From JBEIGE01 sp040382055 (lineage in GTDB: Bacteria; Pseudomonadota; Gammaproteobacteria; Burkholderiales; Burkholderiaceae_C): a stretch of 64,000 nt of DNA. This document shows positions 9,133-17,935 of this stretch, piece after piece (within the stretch, counting starts at the first letter, position 1; every line of letters begins with the position of its first letter). The stretch lies in contig JBEIGE010000003.1 in assembly GCA_040382055.1 (NCBI GenBank), positions 62,001 through 126,000 of the forward strand. Reading direction: 5' to 3'. A program made the position numbers and the translations under genes. Below the pieces are notes generated by a model that made no database searches, was not told the origin of the DNA, and saw only the letters and a program-made list of their open reading frames with translations.

Positions 9133-10116
9133 TCAGGGTTGTTCAGCGCGAACCCGATCCGCCCAGGCAGAACAAGCCGCCGCCAGCCACTCTGGTACAT
9201 GGTTAGAGTCCACATGGATACCCAGAACTTGTCCGGCTGCCTGCAGCGCAACCAGGGGTTTGCTGGTGTCCAGCGCTTGTGCGCCGTTTTGTTTGGACAA
9301 TTTTTCTCCGTTGGCTCCGAGCACCAATGGCGTATGCAAATAAACGGGCAAGGGATAGCCCAGTGCGCGTTGCAGCAAAATTTGCCGCGCGGTGTTGTCC
9401 GCCAGATCTTCGCCGCGCACCACGTGCGTGATGCCTAGTGCAGCGTCATCAACCACCACGGCCAGCTGATAAGCAAAGCAGCCATCAGCACGATGCAGCA
9501 CAAAGTCGCCTACCTCTCGTTCTACCTCCTGTGCTTGCGCACCCAGCCGGCGGTCGCTCCAGCTTATGGTCTTGACGGGTACTTGCTCTGCTCCTGTTTC
9601 AGGAGCTGCTTGCCCTTTATCGGTAAAGGTTTCCGGTAGATTAGGGTAAATTTTTGACGTATTCAGTCGCCAGGCAGGCTGTGTGGCCCAGGGTAAGTCT
9701 TCCGGATGTTGCATAACTGATCTGCAGGTACCGGGGTAGATCGGCGCTGTGTGGCGGGCACGTGGCTGGCCGGATTGGTTGAGTGCGGTCTCTATGGCTT
9801 TGCGTGAGCAGTTGCACGGGTAGGCTTGGCCTTGAAAGATAAGCTGCTCCAGCGCCTGCTGATACAGCGCTGTGCGCTGCGACTGCCACACCGGGGGCTC
9901 GTCGGGTAACAAGCCCAGGCTGGCCAATTGATTCAGAATAATTTCATCGGCACCGGCAACACAGCGCGGCGTGTCCACGTCTTCCATACGCACCAGCCAG
10001 CGTCCGCCATGGGCTCTGGCGTCCAGCCAACTGGCCAGCGCAGCCACCAGCGAGCCGGCGTGCAACTGCCCGGTGGGAGAAGGGGCGAACCTGCCTAGAT
10101 AGTGGATGGCCCCCAC
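9133..10116 (-). CDS. gluQ: Glutamyl-Q tRNA(Asp) synthetase GluQRS
   Basis: This is a 327-residue truncated glutamyl-tRNA-synthetase paralogue that attaches glutamate to queuosine 34 of tRNA-Asp. Visible are the N-terminal GRFAPSPTGQLHAGS (HIGH-type), zinc-binding Cys at PCNCSRK and YPGTC, and the KLSKQNG signature, a KMSKS variant. The anticodon-binding domain is absent, as expected. Between the zinc region and the conserved SWSDRRLGAQ block there is an insertion of roughly 30 residues that includes a perfect 17-nt palindrome. The start codon is GTG, with GRFAPSPTG placed as usual near residue 8. The next gene downstream is trmB (88-nt gap). Confidence 0.92.
   Translation of the reverse strand: MGAIHYLGRFAPSPTGQLHAGSLVAALASWLDARAHGGRWLVRMEDVDTPRCVAGADEIILNQLASLGLLPDEPPVWQSQRTALYQQALEQLIFQGQAYPCNCSRKAIETALNQSGQPRARHTAPIYPGTCRSVMQHPEDLPWATQPAWRLNTSKIYPNLPETFTDKGQAAPETGAEQVPVKTISWSDRRLGAQAQEVEREVGDFVLHRADGCFAYQLAVVVDDAALGITHVVRGEDLADNTARQILLQRALGYPLPVYLHTPLVLGANGEKLSKQNGAQALDTSKPLVALQAAGQVLGIHVDSNHVPEWLAAACSAWADRVRAEQP
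9590..9606. repeat. 17-nt palindrome inside gluQ
   Basis: GCTCCT-GTTTC-AGGAGC is a perfect 6-bp inverted repeat that extends one more pair (G/C) inward. It sits in frame in a non-conserved insertion of gluQ and has the same 6-5-6 GCT...AGC design as the palindromes at 1668, 33896 and 50844. Confidence 0.45.
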
Positions 10117-10131
10117 GCTTGACTTGGGCGT

Positions 10132-11181
10132 TCAGGCCACGCTCAGGGCCAGTTCCAGACCCGATACAAAGGCGTTTTCCACGCGGTGGCCCAGGCACCA
10201 GTCGCCGCAGACGCCTATGCGTTGTCCTTGGTCCCACAGGTGGCTCACACCCAGTGGCCGGGTGGTCTGGGCATACAGCCAGCGATGGACCTCTGCATAG
10301 GCGGGTTCAGCGCGGATGCCGGTAATCTCAGAGAAAGCCCTGATCAGCTTGGCTTTGGCACGCGCCTCATCGTCCCGAACGTGCTCTTGCGACCAGGCTG
10401 CGCTGGCCTGTACCGTCCAGCGTTCAATTTGTTCGCGTCCGGGTTTGCTGGATTCACGTGCCAGCCAGGCAATGCGGTGGTGGGTGCTGCGTGCCGCGTT
10501 CCACTGCGGCCCCAATGTGGTCAAGCCGGGTTGCACCGCCTGGGGAAAAGCCAGCATCAGCGTCCAGCAGGGGGCCACCTCAACCTTGCTGATCTTTTTG
10601 GCCAGTCCTTTTTGCTTGGAATTTTGTAGCAACTCCTGCGCTTGAACGCAGGGTATGGCCAGTAAAACATCATCAAAGCCGGAAAACACATGCTGCGAGT
10701 CTTCTGCGCCCTTGGTGTGCAATTGCCAGCGCTTGGGATTGAGCACATCACGGGCAATGGCAGTGACCAGCGTCTGGACTTCAATTTGCCCTGCATTGAG
10801 CAGCGGTTGAGACCAGCGCGCCATCAGATCGTTCATCCCCGGTGCGGCTACCCAGTGGGACTCGGTCGGAGGCAGGCCTGCAACGGCAACCCGGCCCTGT
10901 GCATCGAGGATGCGAACGGCATTGGCACTCCAGGGTTTGCATACACCCGGCACGGTCTCAAGGGCTTTTTGGAAGCGGGTGTCGCGCACGGTGAAGTACT
11001 GCGTGCCATGGTCAAAGCTGCCGAACTCGGTGTTGCGGGTAGACATGCGCCCCCCGGCGCGACGGCTCTTCTCAAACACCGTCACGCGGTGACCCGCCTG
11101 AACCAGTGTGCGTGCGCAGGCGATGCCGGCCATGCCGGCGCCAATGATGGCAATGGATCGGGATTCGGACTTGGTGGCCAT
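10132..11181 (-). CDS. FAD-dependent amine-oxidase/renalase-like oxidoreductase
   Basis: The 349-residue protein has an N-terminal dinucleotide-binding motif IIGAGMAGIACARTL and a GGRMSTRN segment near residue 45, as in renalase-like NAD(P)/FAD oxidoreductases. A C-terminal GVCGDWCLGHRVENAF closes the FAD site. The ATG at 11181 places the GxGxxG at residue 14; the open frame extends upstream into the LysR gene region, but that part is not protein-like. It is cytosolic, with no signal peptide. It ends 15 nt before gluQ and follows the LysR gene on the same strand. The substrate is unknown. Confidence 0.82.
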   Translation of the reverse strand: MATKSESRSIAIIGAGMAGIACARTLVQAGHRVTVFEKSRRAGGRMSTRNTEFGSFDHGTQYFTVRDTRFQKALETVPGVCKPWSANAVRILDAQGRVAVAGLPPTESHWVAAPGMNDLMARWSQPLLNAGQIEVQTLVTAIARDVLNPKRWQLHTKGAEDSQHVFSGFDDVLLAIPCVQAQELLQNSKQKGLAKKISKVEVAPCWTLMLAFPQAVQPGLTTLGPQWNAARSTHHRIAWLARESSKPGREQIERWTVQASAAWSQEHVRDDEARAKAKLIRAFSEITGIRAEPAYAEVHRWLYAQTTRPLGVSHLWDQGQRIGVCGDWCLGHRVENAFVSGLELALSVA

Positions 11182-11215
11182 GGACGCGGTCTCCTGTTGT
11201 TGTACGACCCGCACT

Positions 11216-12160
11216 TTACACGCCCCGGTGCTGCTCCAACAGTGCGGTGCGGGTGCCGGCCTGCTCCAACTGGTGCAGCCACCACTGCAGCGCCTGGCCC
11301 TGGCCACGTGCCGGGGCGCCCCGCCAAACATAGCTGACCCGAACCTGGCGTTGTGGTCGTTCGGTTTTCAGGGCCACCAGGCGACCAGCCTCAAGGTAGC
11401 TGCGCGCCATGCACTCAGGCACAAAACCCGCGCCCAGGCCACGCAGCTGGGCATCCAGCTTGGCTTGCATATTGGGCACCGTGAACACGTCCTGCCCTGC
11501 CAGCAGTCCGATTGTCAGACCATTGCCCCGTTGCACCGAGTCGGCCACCGCAACAGCACGGTGCATTTTGAGTTGTGTATCTGTCAGCGGCTCGACTGAA
11601 GCCGCCAACGGGTGATGCGGTGCCACCGCATAGACAAAACTCACCATGCCCAGCGGTTTGGACTGCATTTGGGCGGACGTGACCACCTCTAGCGCTACGC
11701 CAATGGCCAGGTCGGCCTGGCCCGAGGTGAGCGCTTCAAGGGTTCCTGAGAGGGTTTCCTCACGCAGTCGGATGCGCGTAGGTGCGCCCAAGGCGAAAAA
11801 ACGATCCACCAGTTCCATCAGGGTTGATTTGGAAATCACGCTGTCCACAGACAGGGTGAGTTGTGGCTCCCAACCGGTAGCCACCCGCCGGACCCGATTG
11901 GCGACCGCGTCAATTTCTTCAAGCAGGCGCTCGCCCACTTGCAAAAGCTCTGCCCCGGCTTCGGTCAGGCGCGCCTGGCGGGAACTTCGGTCGTACAGAA
12001 GCACATCCAGCGCGTCCTCGATCTGGCGTACCCGGTAAGTCAATGCACTGGGCACCATGCCCAGCGCCCGGGCAGCTGCGGCAAAACTGCCTTGCGTCTC
12101 AATCACCTGAAGCATGGACAGCGCATCGGGTGTGAGGACATTGCGGGCAGTAGCTTTCAT
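11216..12160 (-). CDS. LysR-family transcriptional regulator
   Basis: The 314-residue protein has an N-terminal winged helix-turn-helix (residues 10-70; ETQGSFAAAARALGMVPSAL is the recognition helix region) and a C-terminal periplasmic-binding-like effector domain. It is divergent from a pirin gene. A perfect palindrome that fits the LysR T-N11-A consensus lies 24 nt upstream of its start codon. Typical LysR control of the divergent gene and of itself is therefore likely. The recognition segment SALTYRVRQIEDAL is like that of regulators that control pirin/quinone-stress genes in Burkholderiales, but the inducer is unknown. Confidence 0.9.
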   Translation of the reverse strand: MKATARNVLTPDALSMLQVIETQGSFAAAARALGMVPSALTYRVRQIEDALDVLLYDRSSRQARLTEAGAELLQVGERLLEEIDAVANRVRRVATGWEPQLTLSVDSVISKSTLMELVDRFFALGAPTRIRLREETLSGTLEALTSGQADLAIGVALEVVTSAQMQSKPLGMVSFVYAVAPHHPLAASVEPLTDTQLKMHRAVAVADSVQRGNGLTIGLLAGQDVFTVPNMQAKLDAQLRGLGAGFVPECMARSYLEAGRLVALKTERPQRQVRVSYVWRGAPARGQGQALQWWLHQLEQAGTRTALLEQHRGV

Positions 12161-12183
12161 TTTTGGACTTTAATGTTAATTAA

Positions 12184-12200
12184 ATTCAAATAATTTGAAT
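12184..12200. promoter_or_regulatory. Probable LysR operator (T-N11-A palindrome)
   Basis: ATTCAAA-TAA-TTTGAAT is a perfect 7-bp inverted repeat with a 3-bp centre. Its inner 13 bases fit the T-N11-A LysR box. It sits between the LysR start (12160) and the pirin promoter, the normal place for a dual-control operator. Confidence 0.65.
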
Positions 12201-12221
12201 GATGCCATCAAACACCACGTG

Positions 12222-12249
12222 TTGCAAAAGCACCAGCCTGCCTTAAAGT
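12222..12249 (+). promoter_or_regulatory. Sigma-70 promoter for the pirin gene
   Basis: TTGCAA (12222-12227) and TAAAGT (12244-12249) are separated by 16 bp. This lies about 30 nt upstream of the pirin start and just downstream of the LysR palindrome. Confidence 0.5.
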
Positions 12250-12279
12250 TCAAGTTCTTCATTCAACGAGGGAACCCGT

Positions 12280-12981
12280 ATGTTGGCTCTGCGCAAATCG
12301 CAAGACCGAGGTTATGCCGACCATGGCTGGCTTAAATCTTTCCACAGCTTTTCTTTTGCCGGTTACCACGACCCCAAATACATGGGCTGGGGCAATCTGC
12401 GGGTGATCAACGAAGACCGCATTGCACCTGGCACCGGTTTTGGTACCCACGGTCATCGGGACATGGAGATCATCAGCTACGTTCTTTCCGGCGAGCTGGC
12501 GCACAAAGACAATATGGGCAATGGTCGCGCCATCCCGCCGGGCGATGTGCAGCGCATGAGTGCCGGCAACGGTGTGATGCACAGCGAGTTCAATCACGCC
12601 CCCAAAGACACCACCCACTTCTTCCAAATCTGGATCGAGCCCAACGTCACTGGAATACCTGCCAGTTACGAGCAAAAAACCTTCGATGCGCAAGAAAAGC
12701 GCGGTGCATTGCGCCTGGTGGCCTCACCCGATGGCGCTCTGGGGTCGGTCATGCTGCATGCCGATGCCCGGCTGTATGCGGGTCTGTTTGATGGCCATGA
12801 ATCGGCCCAACTCGCACTGGACGCCAAGCGCAAGAGTTATGTGCACCTGGTGCGCGGAGAACTGGACGTCAATGGTCAACGGCTTCACACCGGGGATGCT
12901 GCCTTGATTGAGGGGGAAGAGGCGTTAAACCTGAGTGCTGGTGTCAATGCTGAAGTGCTGGTCTTTGACCTTTGTGCCTGA
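12280..12981 (+). CDS. Pirin family protein
   Basis: The 233-residue bicupin protein starts with LRKSQDRGYADHGWLKSFHS, the usual pirin N-terminus. Metal-ligand residues are visible in GFGTHGHRDMEIISYVLSG (His pair and Glu) and GNGVMHSEFN. Bacterial pirins such as YhaK/YhhW are cytosolic, metal-binding, and in some cases show quercetinase activity or act as redox sensors. GAGGGA precedes the ATG as ribosome-binding site. It is divergent from the LysR gene and followed after 61 nt by a flavodoxin-like gene, a pairing that fits response to quinones or electrophiles. Confidence 0.9.
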   Translation: MLALRKSQDRGYADHGWLKSFHSFSFAGYHDPKYMGWGNLRVINEDRIAPGTGFGTHGHRDMEIISYVLSGELAHKDNMGNGRAIPPGDVQRMSAGNGVMHSEFNHAPKDTTHFFQIWIEPNVTGIPASYEQKTFDAQEKRGALRLVASPDGALGSVMLHADARLYAGLFDGHESAQLALDAKRKSYVHLVRGELDVNGQRLHTGDAALIEGEEALNLSAGVNAEVLVFDLCA

Positions 12982-13042
12982 GCACGGGCTTCGTCAGGGT
13001 TTTATGGTTTTTTTGTTTTAGTTTTTTAACAGGAGTTATCGC

Positions 13043-13597
13043 ATGACAAAAGTTGCAGTGGTTTTTCATTCGGGTTACGGCCACACCCTGCGCATGGCGC
13101 AATCCGTGGCTGAGGGTTCTGGCGGAGAATTGATCGCCATCGATGCCGAGGGCAACCTCACAGACGCCCAATGGGCGACGCTTTCGGCCGCCGATGCCAT
13201 CATCATGGGCTCGCCTACCTACATGGGTTCGGTGAGCTGGCAGTTCAAGAAATTTGCTGATGCTTCCAGCAAGCCCTGGTTTGGTCAGCAATGGAAAGAC
13301 AAGGTGTTTGCGGGTTTTACCAACAGCGCCACCATGAATGGCGACAAGCACTCCACACTGCATTACTTCATAACCCTGGCCATGCAGCACAGCGGCATCT
13401 GGGTTGGCACCGGTCTGATGCCCAGCAACAGCAAGGCGGCCCAGCGCAATGACGTGAATTTTGTCGGCTCGTTCAGCGGTGCCATGGCGCAATCACCGTC
13501 TGACTCTTCGCCGGCGGAAATGCCAGCAGGCGATCTGGAAACCGCGCGCCTGTTCGGCAAACGCGTGGCAGAAGTGGCGGCCAAGCTGCGCGGCTGA
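13043..13597 (+). CDS. Flavodoxin-like NAD(P)H-dependent FMN oxidoreductase
   Basis: The 184-residue single-domain protein of the flavodoxin/WrbA fold starts VVFHSGYGHTLRMAQ (FMN phosphate loop) and continues with MGSPTYMGSVSWQFKKF (second FMN loop). WrbA-type proteins reduce quinones by two electrons and avoid semiquinone formation. A strong AGGAG lies 8 nt before the ATG. The spacer from pirin is T-rich with no hairpin, so co-transcription from the pirin promoter is likely. The protein is shorter than canonical WrbA (about 198 residues), so the symbol is left blank. Confidence 0.86.
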   Translation: MTKVAVVFHSGYGHTLRMAQSVAEGSGGELIAIDAEGNLTDAQWATLSAADAIIMGSPTYMGSVSWQFKKFADASSKPWFGQQWKDKVFAGFTNSATMNGDKHSTLHYFITLAMQHSGIWVGTGLMPSNSKAAQRNDVNFVGSFSGAMAQSPSDSSPAEMPAGDLETARLFGKRVAEVAAKLRG

Positions 13598-13633
13598 TTT
13601 CCTCCGCTGCCTGCGCTCGGCAGCTTCAGGACG

Positions 13634-14386
13634 CTAATCCGGGGCCTTGGCAGTTGACAAGTCGGCTGCCAAGGCCCTTCGCTCGTCAAAAACAAAGCAG
13701 TTGCCCTTGAAATGGGTGCCGCCAGTGACTTCAAAGTATTTGAGAATGCCGCCGTCGAGTTGGTAGACCTGCTCCAGCCCGGCTTCTCGCATGAGCAAGG
13801 CTGCTTTTTCACAGCGGATTCCGCCGGTACAAAAGCTGACAACCGTTTTGTCCTGGAGCTGTGCCCTGTTTTTTTCCAGGGCTTGCGGAAACTCAGTGAA
13901 TTTGCTGATGCGCCAGTCAATAGAGCCCTCAAAAGTACCGGCATCCACCTCAAAATCATTGCGCGTATCCAGCGTCACCACAGGACGCCCATGGTCATCG
14001 TGTCCCTGATGGAGCCAGCGCTTGAAGGTCAGTGCATCAACGGCGGGTGCCCGGCCAGCGGCAGGAACAATGGTGGGGTGATTCATGCGGATGATTTCGC
14101 GCTTGACCCGCACCCGCATCTTGCGAAACGGCTGGACGGCTGACCAGCTTTCCTTGGTTTCGATGGCCGCAAAGCGGGCATCTGTGCGCAATTCAGTAAC
14201 AAACTGACGGACCCCTGTTTCTGAACCTGCCAGAAACAGGTTAATGCCCTCCGTTGCCAGAAGAATGGTGCCCTTGAGCTGCAAAGCCAGCGCGCACTCC
14301 TGCAGACGGGTACACAAGACCGCAGTGTCGTCGAGCGGGACAAACTGATAAGCGGCGATATTGAGAATGGCGTTCACGGGCTTCAT
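13634..14386 (-). CDS. trhO: tRNA uridine(34) hydroxylase TrhO (YceA), rhodanese fold
   Basis: The 250-residue protein has an N-terminal acylphosphatase-like domain (residues 1-95) and a rhodanese domain with the catalytic-loop Cys in SFCTGGIRCEKAA near residue 185. TrhO hydroxylates U34 of tRNA as a step towards cmo5U/mo5U. The ATG at 14386 gives the normal MKPVNAILNIAAYQFV start; the long upstream extension of the frame overlaps dnaE and is not real. It is convergent with the flavodoxin gene and divergent from dnaE (63-nt gap). Confidence 0.92.
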   Translation of the reverse strand: MKPVNAILNIAAYQFVPLDDTAVLCTRLQECALALQLKGTILLATEGINLFLAGSETGVRQFVTELRTDARFAAIETKESWSAVQPFRKMRVRVKREIIRMNHPTIVPAAGRAPAVDALTFKRWLHQGHDDHGRPVVTLDTRNDFEVDAGTFEGSIDWRISKFTEFPQALEKNRAQLQDKTVVSFCTGGIRCEKAALLMREAGLEQVYQLDGGILKYFEVTGGTHFKGNCFVFDERRALAADLSTAKAPD

Positions 14387-14396
14387 TTTAGAAGTC

Positions 14397-14425
14397 TTGG
14401 CCAAGCGCTCAATCCGCCATATGAA
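14397..14425 (+). promoter_or_regulatory. Possible dnaE promoter
   Basis: TTGGCC and TATGAA are separated by 17 bp, 25 nt before the dnaE ATG in the short divergent gap with trhO. The -10 box is weak. Confidence 0.3.
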
Positions 14426-14449
14426 CTGGCGTAAAACTACAATGAAGCC

Positions 14450-17400
14450 ATGTTTATCCACCTTCGCCTGCACACTGAATTTTCTGTCGTTGATGGAACC
14501 AACCGGATTGAGGATGTTGTCCAGGCCGCTGTAACTGATCGCCAGCCTGCACTGGCCATCACCGATCTGAACAACCTGTTCGGAGCCGTCAAGTTTTACA
14601 AGGAAGCGCGCGGCAAAGGCCTCAAGCCTCTGATTGGTGTGGAGATCATTCTGGAGAGCCTGAGCCAGGACGCTACGGCCACATCCCGCCTGGTGTTGTT
14701 GGTGCAAAACAAGCAGGGTTATCTCAATGTGTCCGAGTTGCTGGCCCGCGCCTGGACGCAAAACGGGGCCAAAGCCCAGCCGGTGGTCAAGCTGGAGTGG
14801 CTGCAGGATTTGAATGAAGGGCTGATTTTGCTCTCGGGTGCCCAGGCTGGCCCGGTCGGGCAGGCGCTGGTGCAAAACGACCAGGCGCGTGCCTTTGATG
14901 TGGCCATGAAGCTATCGGGTTTATTTCCACATCGCTTTTACCTGGAATTACAACGGGCCGGACGCGCGGACGACGAAGCGCATGTGATTGCTGCAGTGCA
15001 ACTGGCCGCGCGCATGAAACTCCCGGTGGTGGCCACCCATCCCAATCAGTTCACGCTAGAAGACGATTACCAGGCCCACGAGGCCAGGGTCTGTATTGCC
15101 GAGGGTGAAATTCTGGGCAATGCGCGGCGGGTTCGCAAGTTCACCCGCGACCAGTACTTCAAAACGACGGCGCAAATGCAAGCGCTGTTTGCCGATATTC
15201 CCTCAAGCCTGGCCAATACCCAAGAAATTGCCCGACGTTGTAACCTCACGCTGGTCTTGGGCAAGCCGCAACTGCCGGATTACCCGATCCCGCTGGTCGA
15301 TGGCAAGCAAATGTCTGCCGAAGCGTATTTCCGATATGCATCCCATGAAGGACTGAAAGAACGGCTGCTGCATTTGTACCCGGATGCAACCCGTCGCGAA
15401 GAACAGCGTGCACGTTACGAAGCGCGCCTGGAGTTCGAGATCAGCACAATTGTGAAAATGGGTTTCCCAGGCTACTTTCTGATTGTGGGCGACTTCATCA
15501 ATTGGGCCAAAAACAATGGCTGCCCGGTGGGGCCGGGGCGCGGCTCTGGCGCGGGATCACTGGTTGCTTACGCCTTGAAAATTACCGACCTCGACCCGCT
15601 GGAATACAAGCTGCTGTTTGAGCGCTTTCTCAACCCCGAGCGGGTGTCGATGCCTGACTTCGATATCGATTTTTGCCAGAGCAACCGCGACCGCGTGATT
15701 GACTATGTCAAGAACAAGTATGGCAAAAATGCAGTCAGCCAGATCGTTACCTTCGGTACCATGGCTGCACGTGCCGCCATCCGCGATGTGGGGCGCGTGC
15801 TGGACATGAGCTACACCTTCTGCGACGGCATCAGCAAGCTCATCCCCAACAAGCCGGGTCAGCACATCACCATAGAAGGCGCCATCAAGGCCGAACCCAT
15901 TCTGGCCGAGCGGCTGGCAAAGGAAGACGAGGTCAAAACCCTGATTGCGCTGGCACAAAAGCTCGAAGGCATGACGCGCAATGTGGGTATGCATGCCGGT
16001 GGCGTTTTGATTGCGCCGGGTAAATTAACTGACTTTTGCCCGCTTTACCAGCAGCCCGGCAGTGACTCCGCCGTGAGCCAATTTGACAAGGACGATGTGG
16101 AGGCCATCGGCTTGGTCAAGTTCGATTTTCTCGGCCTGGCCACGCTGACCATTCTGGATATTGCACGCGACCTCATCCGCTCACGCCATGCCGGTCAGGA
16201 GAACTTTGCATTTGAGAACATCGCGCTCACCGATGCGCCCACCTACAAGCTGTTTCAGGAAGGCAAAACCGAGGCCGTGTTCCAGTTTGAAAGTCGCGGC
16301 ATGCAAGGCATGTTGCGCGACGCCAAACCCACGCGACTTGAAGACCTGATTGCGCTCAATGCCCTGTACAGGCCCGGTCCCATGGATCTGATCCCCAGCT
16401 TCGTGGCACGCAAACATGGCCGTGAGGTGATTGAGTACCCGCACCCCATGGTGGCCGAGATGCTCTCGGAGACCTACGGCATCATGGTCTACCAGGAACA
16501 GGTCATGCAAACTGCGCAGATTCTGGGCGGTTACTCATTGGGCGGTGCCGATATGCTGCGCCGCGCCATGGGCAAGAAGAAGGCCGAAGAGATGGCTGAA
16601 CACCGCAGCATCTTCCGCGCCGGTGCAGCCAAGAACAACATCGGTGAGCAGCAGGCCGATGAGGTGTTCGACCTGATGGAGAAATTTGCCGGCTATGGCT
16701 TTAACAAATCCCATGCAGCCGCGTATTCACTGCTGGCTTATCACACCGCCTGGCTCAAGGTTCACTACACCGCTGAATTTTTCTGCGCCAATATGACGGT
16801 GGAAATGGACGATACAGACAAGCTCAAAGTTTTGTTTGCGGATGCCATCAAGATGGGCATGGCGTTTGAGCCGCCAGACATCAACCGCGGTCAATACCGT
16901 TTTGAACCGATTTCCGACAAGGTCGTCCGGTACGGCTTGGGAGCCATCAAGGGCACCGGACAGCAGGCGATAGAAGCCATCGTGAAAGCCCGCCAGGAAG
17001 CCGGTCCCTTCACCAGTCTGTTTGATTTTTGTGTGCGCGTTGACCGCAGCCGCCTGAACAAACGCTGTGTGGAAGCCTTGATCAAAGCCGGAGCCATGGA
17101 CAACCTGAATCGCAACCGTGCCTCTTTGCTGGCCTCGGTGGAGCGGGCTTTTGACTTTGCCAACGCGACCCAAAGCAATGCCAATCAAACGGGGCTGTTT
17201 GACATGATGGGTGACGATGACCACGGCTCCAGCACCCAGGAGCCTGAGCTGGTGGAGGTGCTGCCCTGGGGCGTGAAAGAGCAGTTGACACAGGAAAAAT
17301 TGGCGGTGGGCTTTTACCTCTCCGGCCATTTGTTTGACGAAGTGACCCTGGAGGTCCGGCGCTTTGCCAAGCGCCAGCTCGATGAGTTGATTGACACCCG

Positions 17401-17935
17401 TGAGCCGCAGTTGCTGGCCGGTATCGTCACCGACTTCCGGGTGATCAACGGTCAGCGCGGAAAGCTGGGTCTGTTCAAACTCGATGACAAATCCGGTGTA
17501 GTGGATGCGCGTGTGGATGAGGCACTGATGAATGCCAATCGTCAATTGTTCAAAGACGATGAGTTGATTGTCGTCATGGGCAGAGTCCAGCCCGACCGCT
17601 TCTCGGGTGGGCTGACGCTCACCGTCAATCAGGTGTGGGATCTGGCATCTGCGCGTTGTCGTTTCGGCAAGTATTTGCGTGTTGCGGTCAACGGCAAAGC
17701 CCCGGATATTGCGCGCATGGTGACCGACTTTCCGCCCAAACGGGAGATCACCGAACAGGGCGAGCTGTTGCGCGGATTGCCGGTGCGCCTGGCGCTGCAC
17801 AGGCAATCCGAGGCCTTGTCAGCGGCCGCAGAACTGCAGTTGGGCGAAGCGGCCAAATTTTTCCCCAGCGATGCGGCCTTGGTCAGCTGGATGGCGCAGG
17901 CCGATCAGGGCCGGGCAAGCATTGTTTACGACTAA
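14450..17935 (+). CDS. dnaE: DNA polymerase III subunit alpha
   Basis: The 1161-residue replicative polymerase catalytic subunit is nearly the same length as the E. coli protein (1160). The PHP domain is at the N-terminus (FIHLRLHTEFSVVDG). The polymerase active site carries PDFDIDF at residues 402-408, giving the two catalytic Asp at 403 and 405. The GPGRGSGAGSLVAYAL block lies near residue 362, followed by the helix-hairpin-helix and OB-fold regions in the C-terminal third. Its stop codon abuts the stop codon of the convergent tolA gene with no base between them. Confidence 0.97.
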   Translation: MFIHLRLHTEFSVVDGTNRIEDVVQAAVTDRQPALAITDLNNLFGAVKFYKEARGKGLKPLIGVEIILESLSQDATATSRLVLLVQNKQGYLNVSELLARAWTQNGAKAQPVVKLEWLQDLNEGLILLSGAQAGPVGQALVQNDQARAFDVAMKLSGLFPHRFYLELQRAGRADDEAHVIAAVQLAARMKLPVVATHPNQFTLEDDYQAHEARVCIAEGEILGNARRVRKFTRDQYFKTTAQMQALFADIPSSLANTQEIARRCNLTLVLGKPQLPDYPIPLVDGKQMSAEAYFRYASHEGLKERLLHLYPDATRREEQRARYEARLEFEISTIVKMGFPGYFLIVGDFINWAKNNGCPVGPGRGSGAGSLVAYALKITDLDPLEYKLLFERFLNPERVSMPDFDIDFCQSNRDRVIDYVKNKYGKNAVSQIVTFGTMAARAAIRDVGRVLDMSYTFCDGISKLIPNKPGQHITIEGAIKAEPILAERLAKEDEVKTLIALAQKLEGMTRNVGMHAGGVLIAPGKLTDFCPLYQQPGSDSAVSQFDKDDVEAIGLVKFDFLGLATLTILDIARDLIRSRHAGQENFAFENIALTDAPTYKLFQEGKTEAVFQFESRGMQGMLRDAKPTRLEDLIALNALYRPGPMDLIPSFVARKHGREVIEYPHPMVAEMLSETYGIMVYQEQVMQTAQILGGYSLGGADMLRRAMGKKKAEEMAEHRSIFRAGAAKNNIGEQQADEVFDLMEKFAGYGFNKSHAAAYSLLAYHTAWLKVHYTAEFFCANMTVEMDDTDKLKVLFADAIKMGMAFEPPDINRGQYRFEPISDKVVRYGLGAIKGTGQQAIEAIVKARQEAGPFTSLFDFCVRVDRSRLNKRCVEALIKAGAMDNLNRNRASLLASVERAFDFANATQSNANQTGLFDMMGDDDHGSSTQEPELVEVLPWGVKEQLTQEKLAVGFYLSGHLFDEVTLEVRRFAKRQLDELIDTREPQLLAGIVTDFRVINGQRGKLGLFKLDDKSGVVDARVDEALMNANRQLFKDDELIVVMGRVQPDRFSGGLTLTVNQVWDLASARCRFGKYLRVAVNGKAPDIARMVTDFPPKREITEQGELLRGLPVRLALHRQSEALSAAAELQLGEAAKFFPSDAALVSWMAQADQGRASIVYD

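Noticed and set aside
13606..13624. Hairpin GCTGCC-7-GGCAGC between the flavodoxin and trhO genes
   Set aside because: The stem is short with no T-run, so it is not a convincing terminator.
16727..17806. 359-codon minus-strand frame inside dnaE
   Set aside because: It lies wholly within dnaE, is rich in His/Gln as expected from reverse reading, and has no motif.
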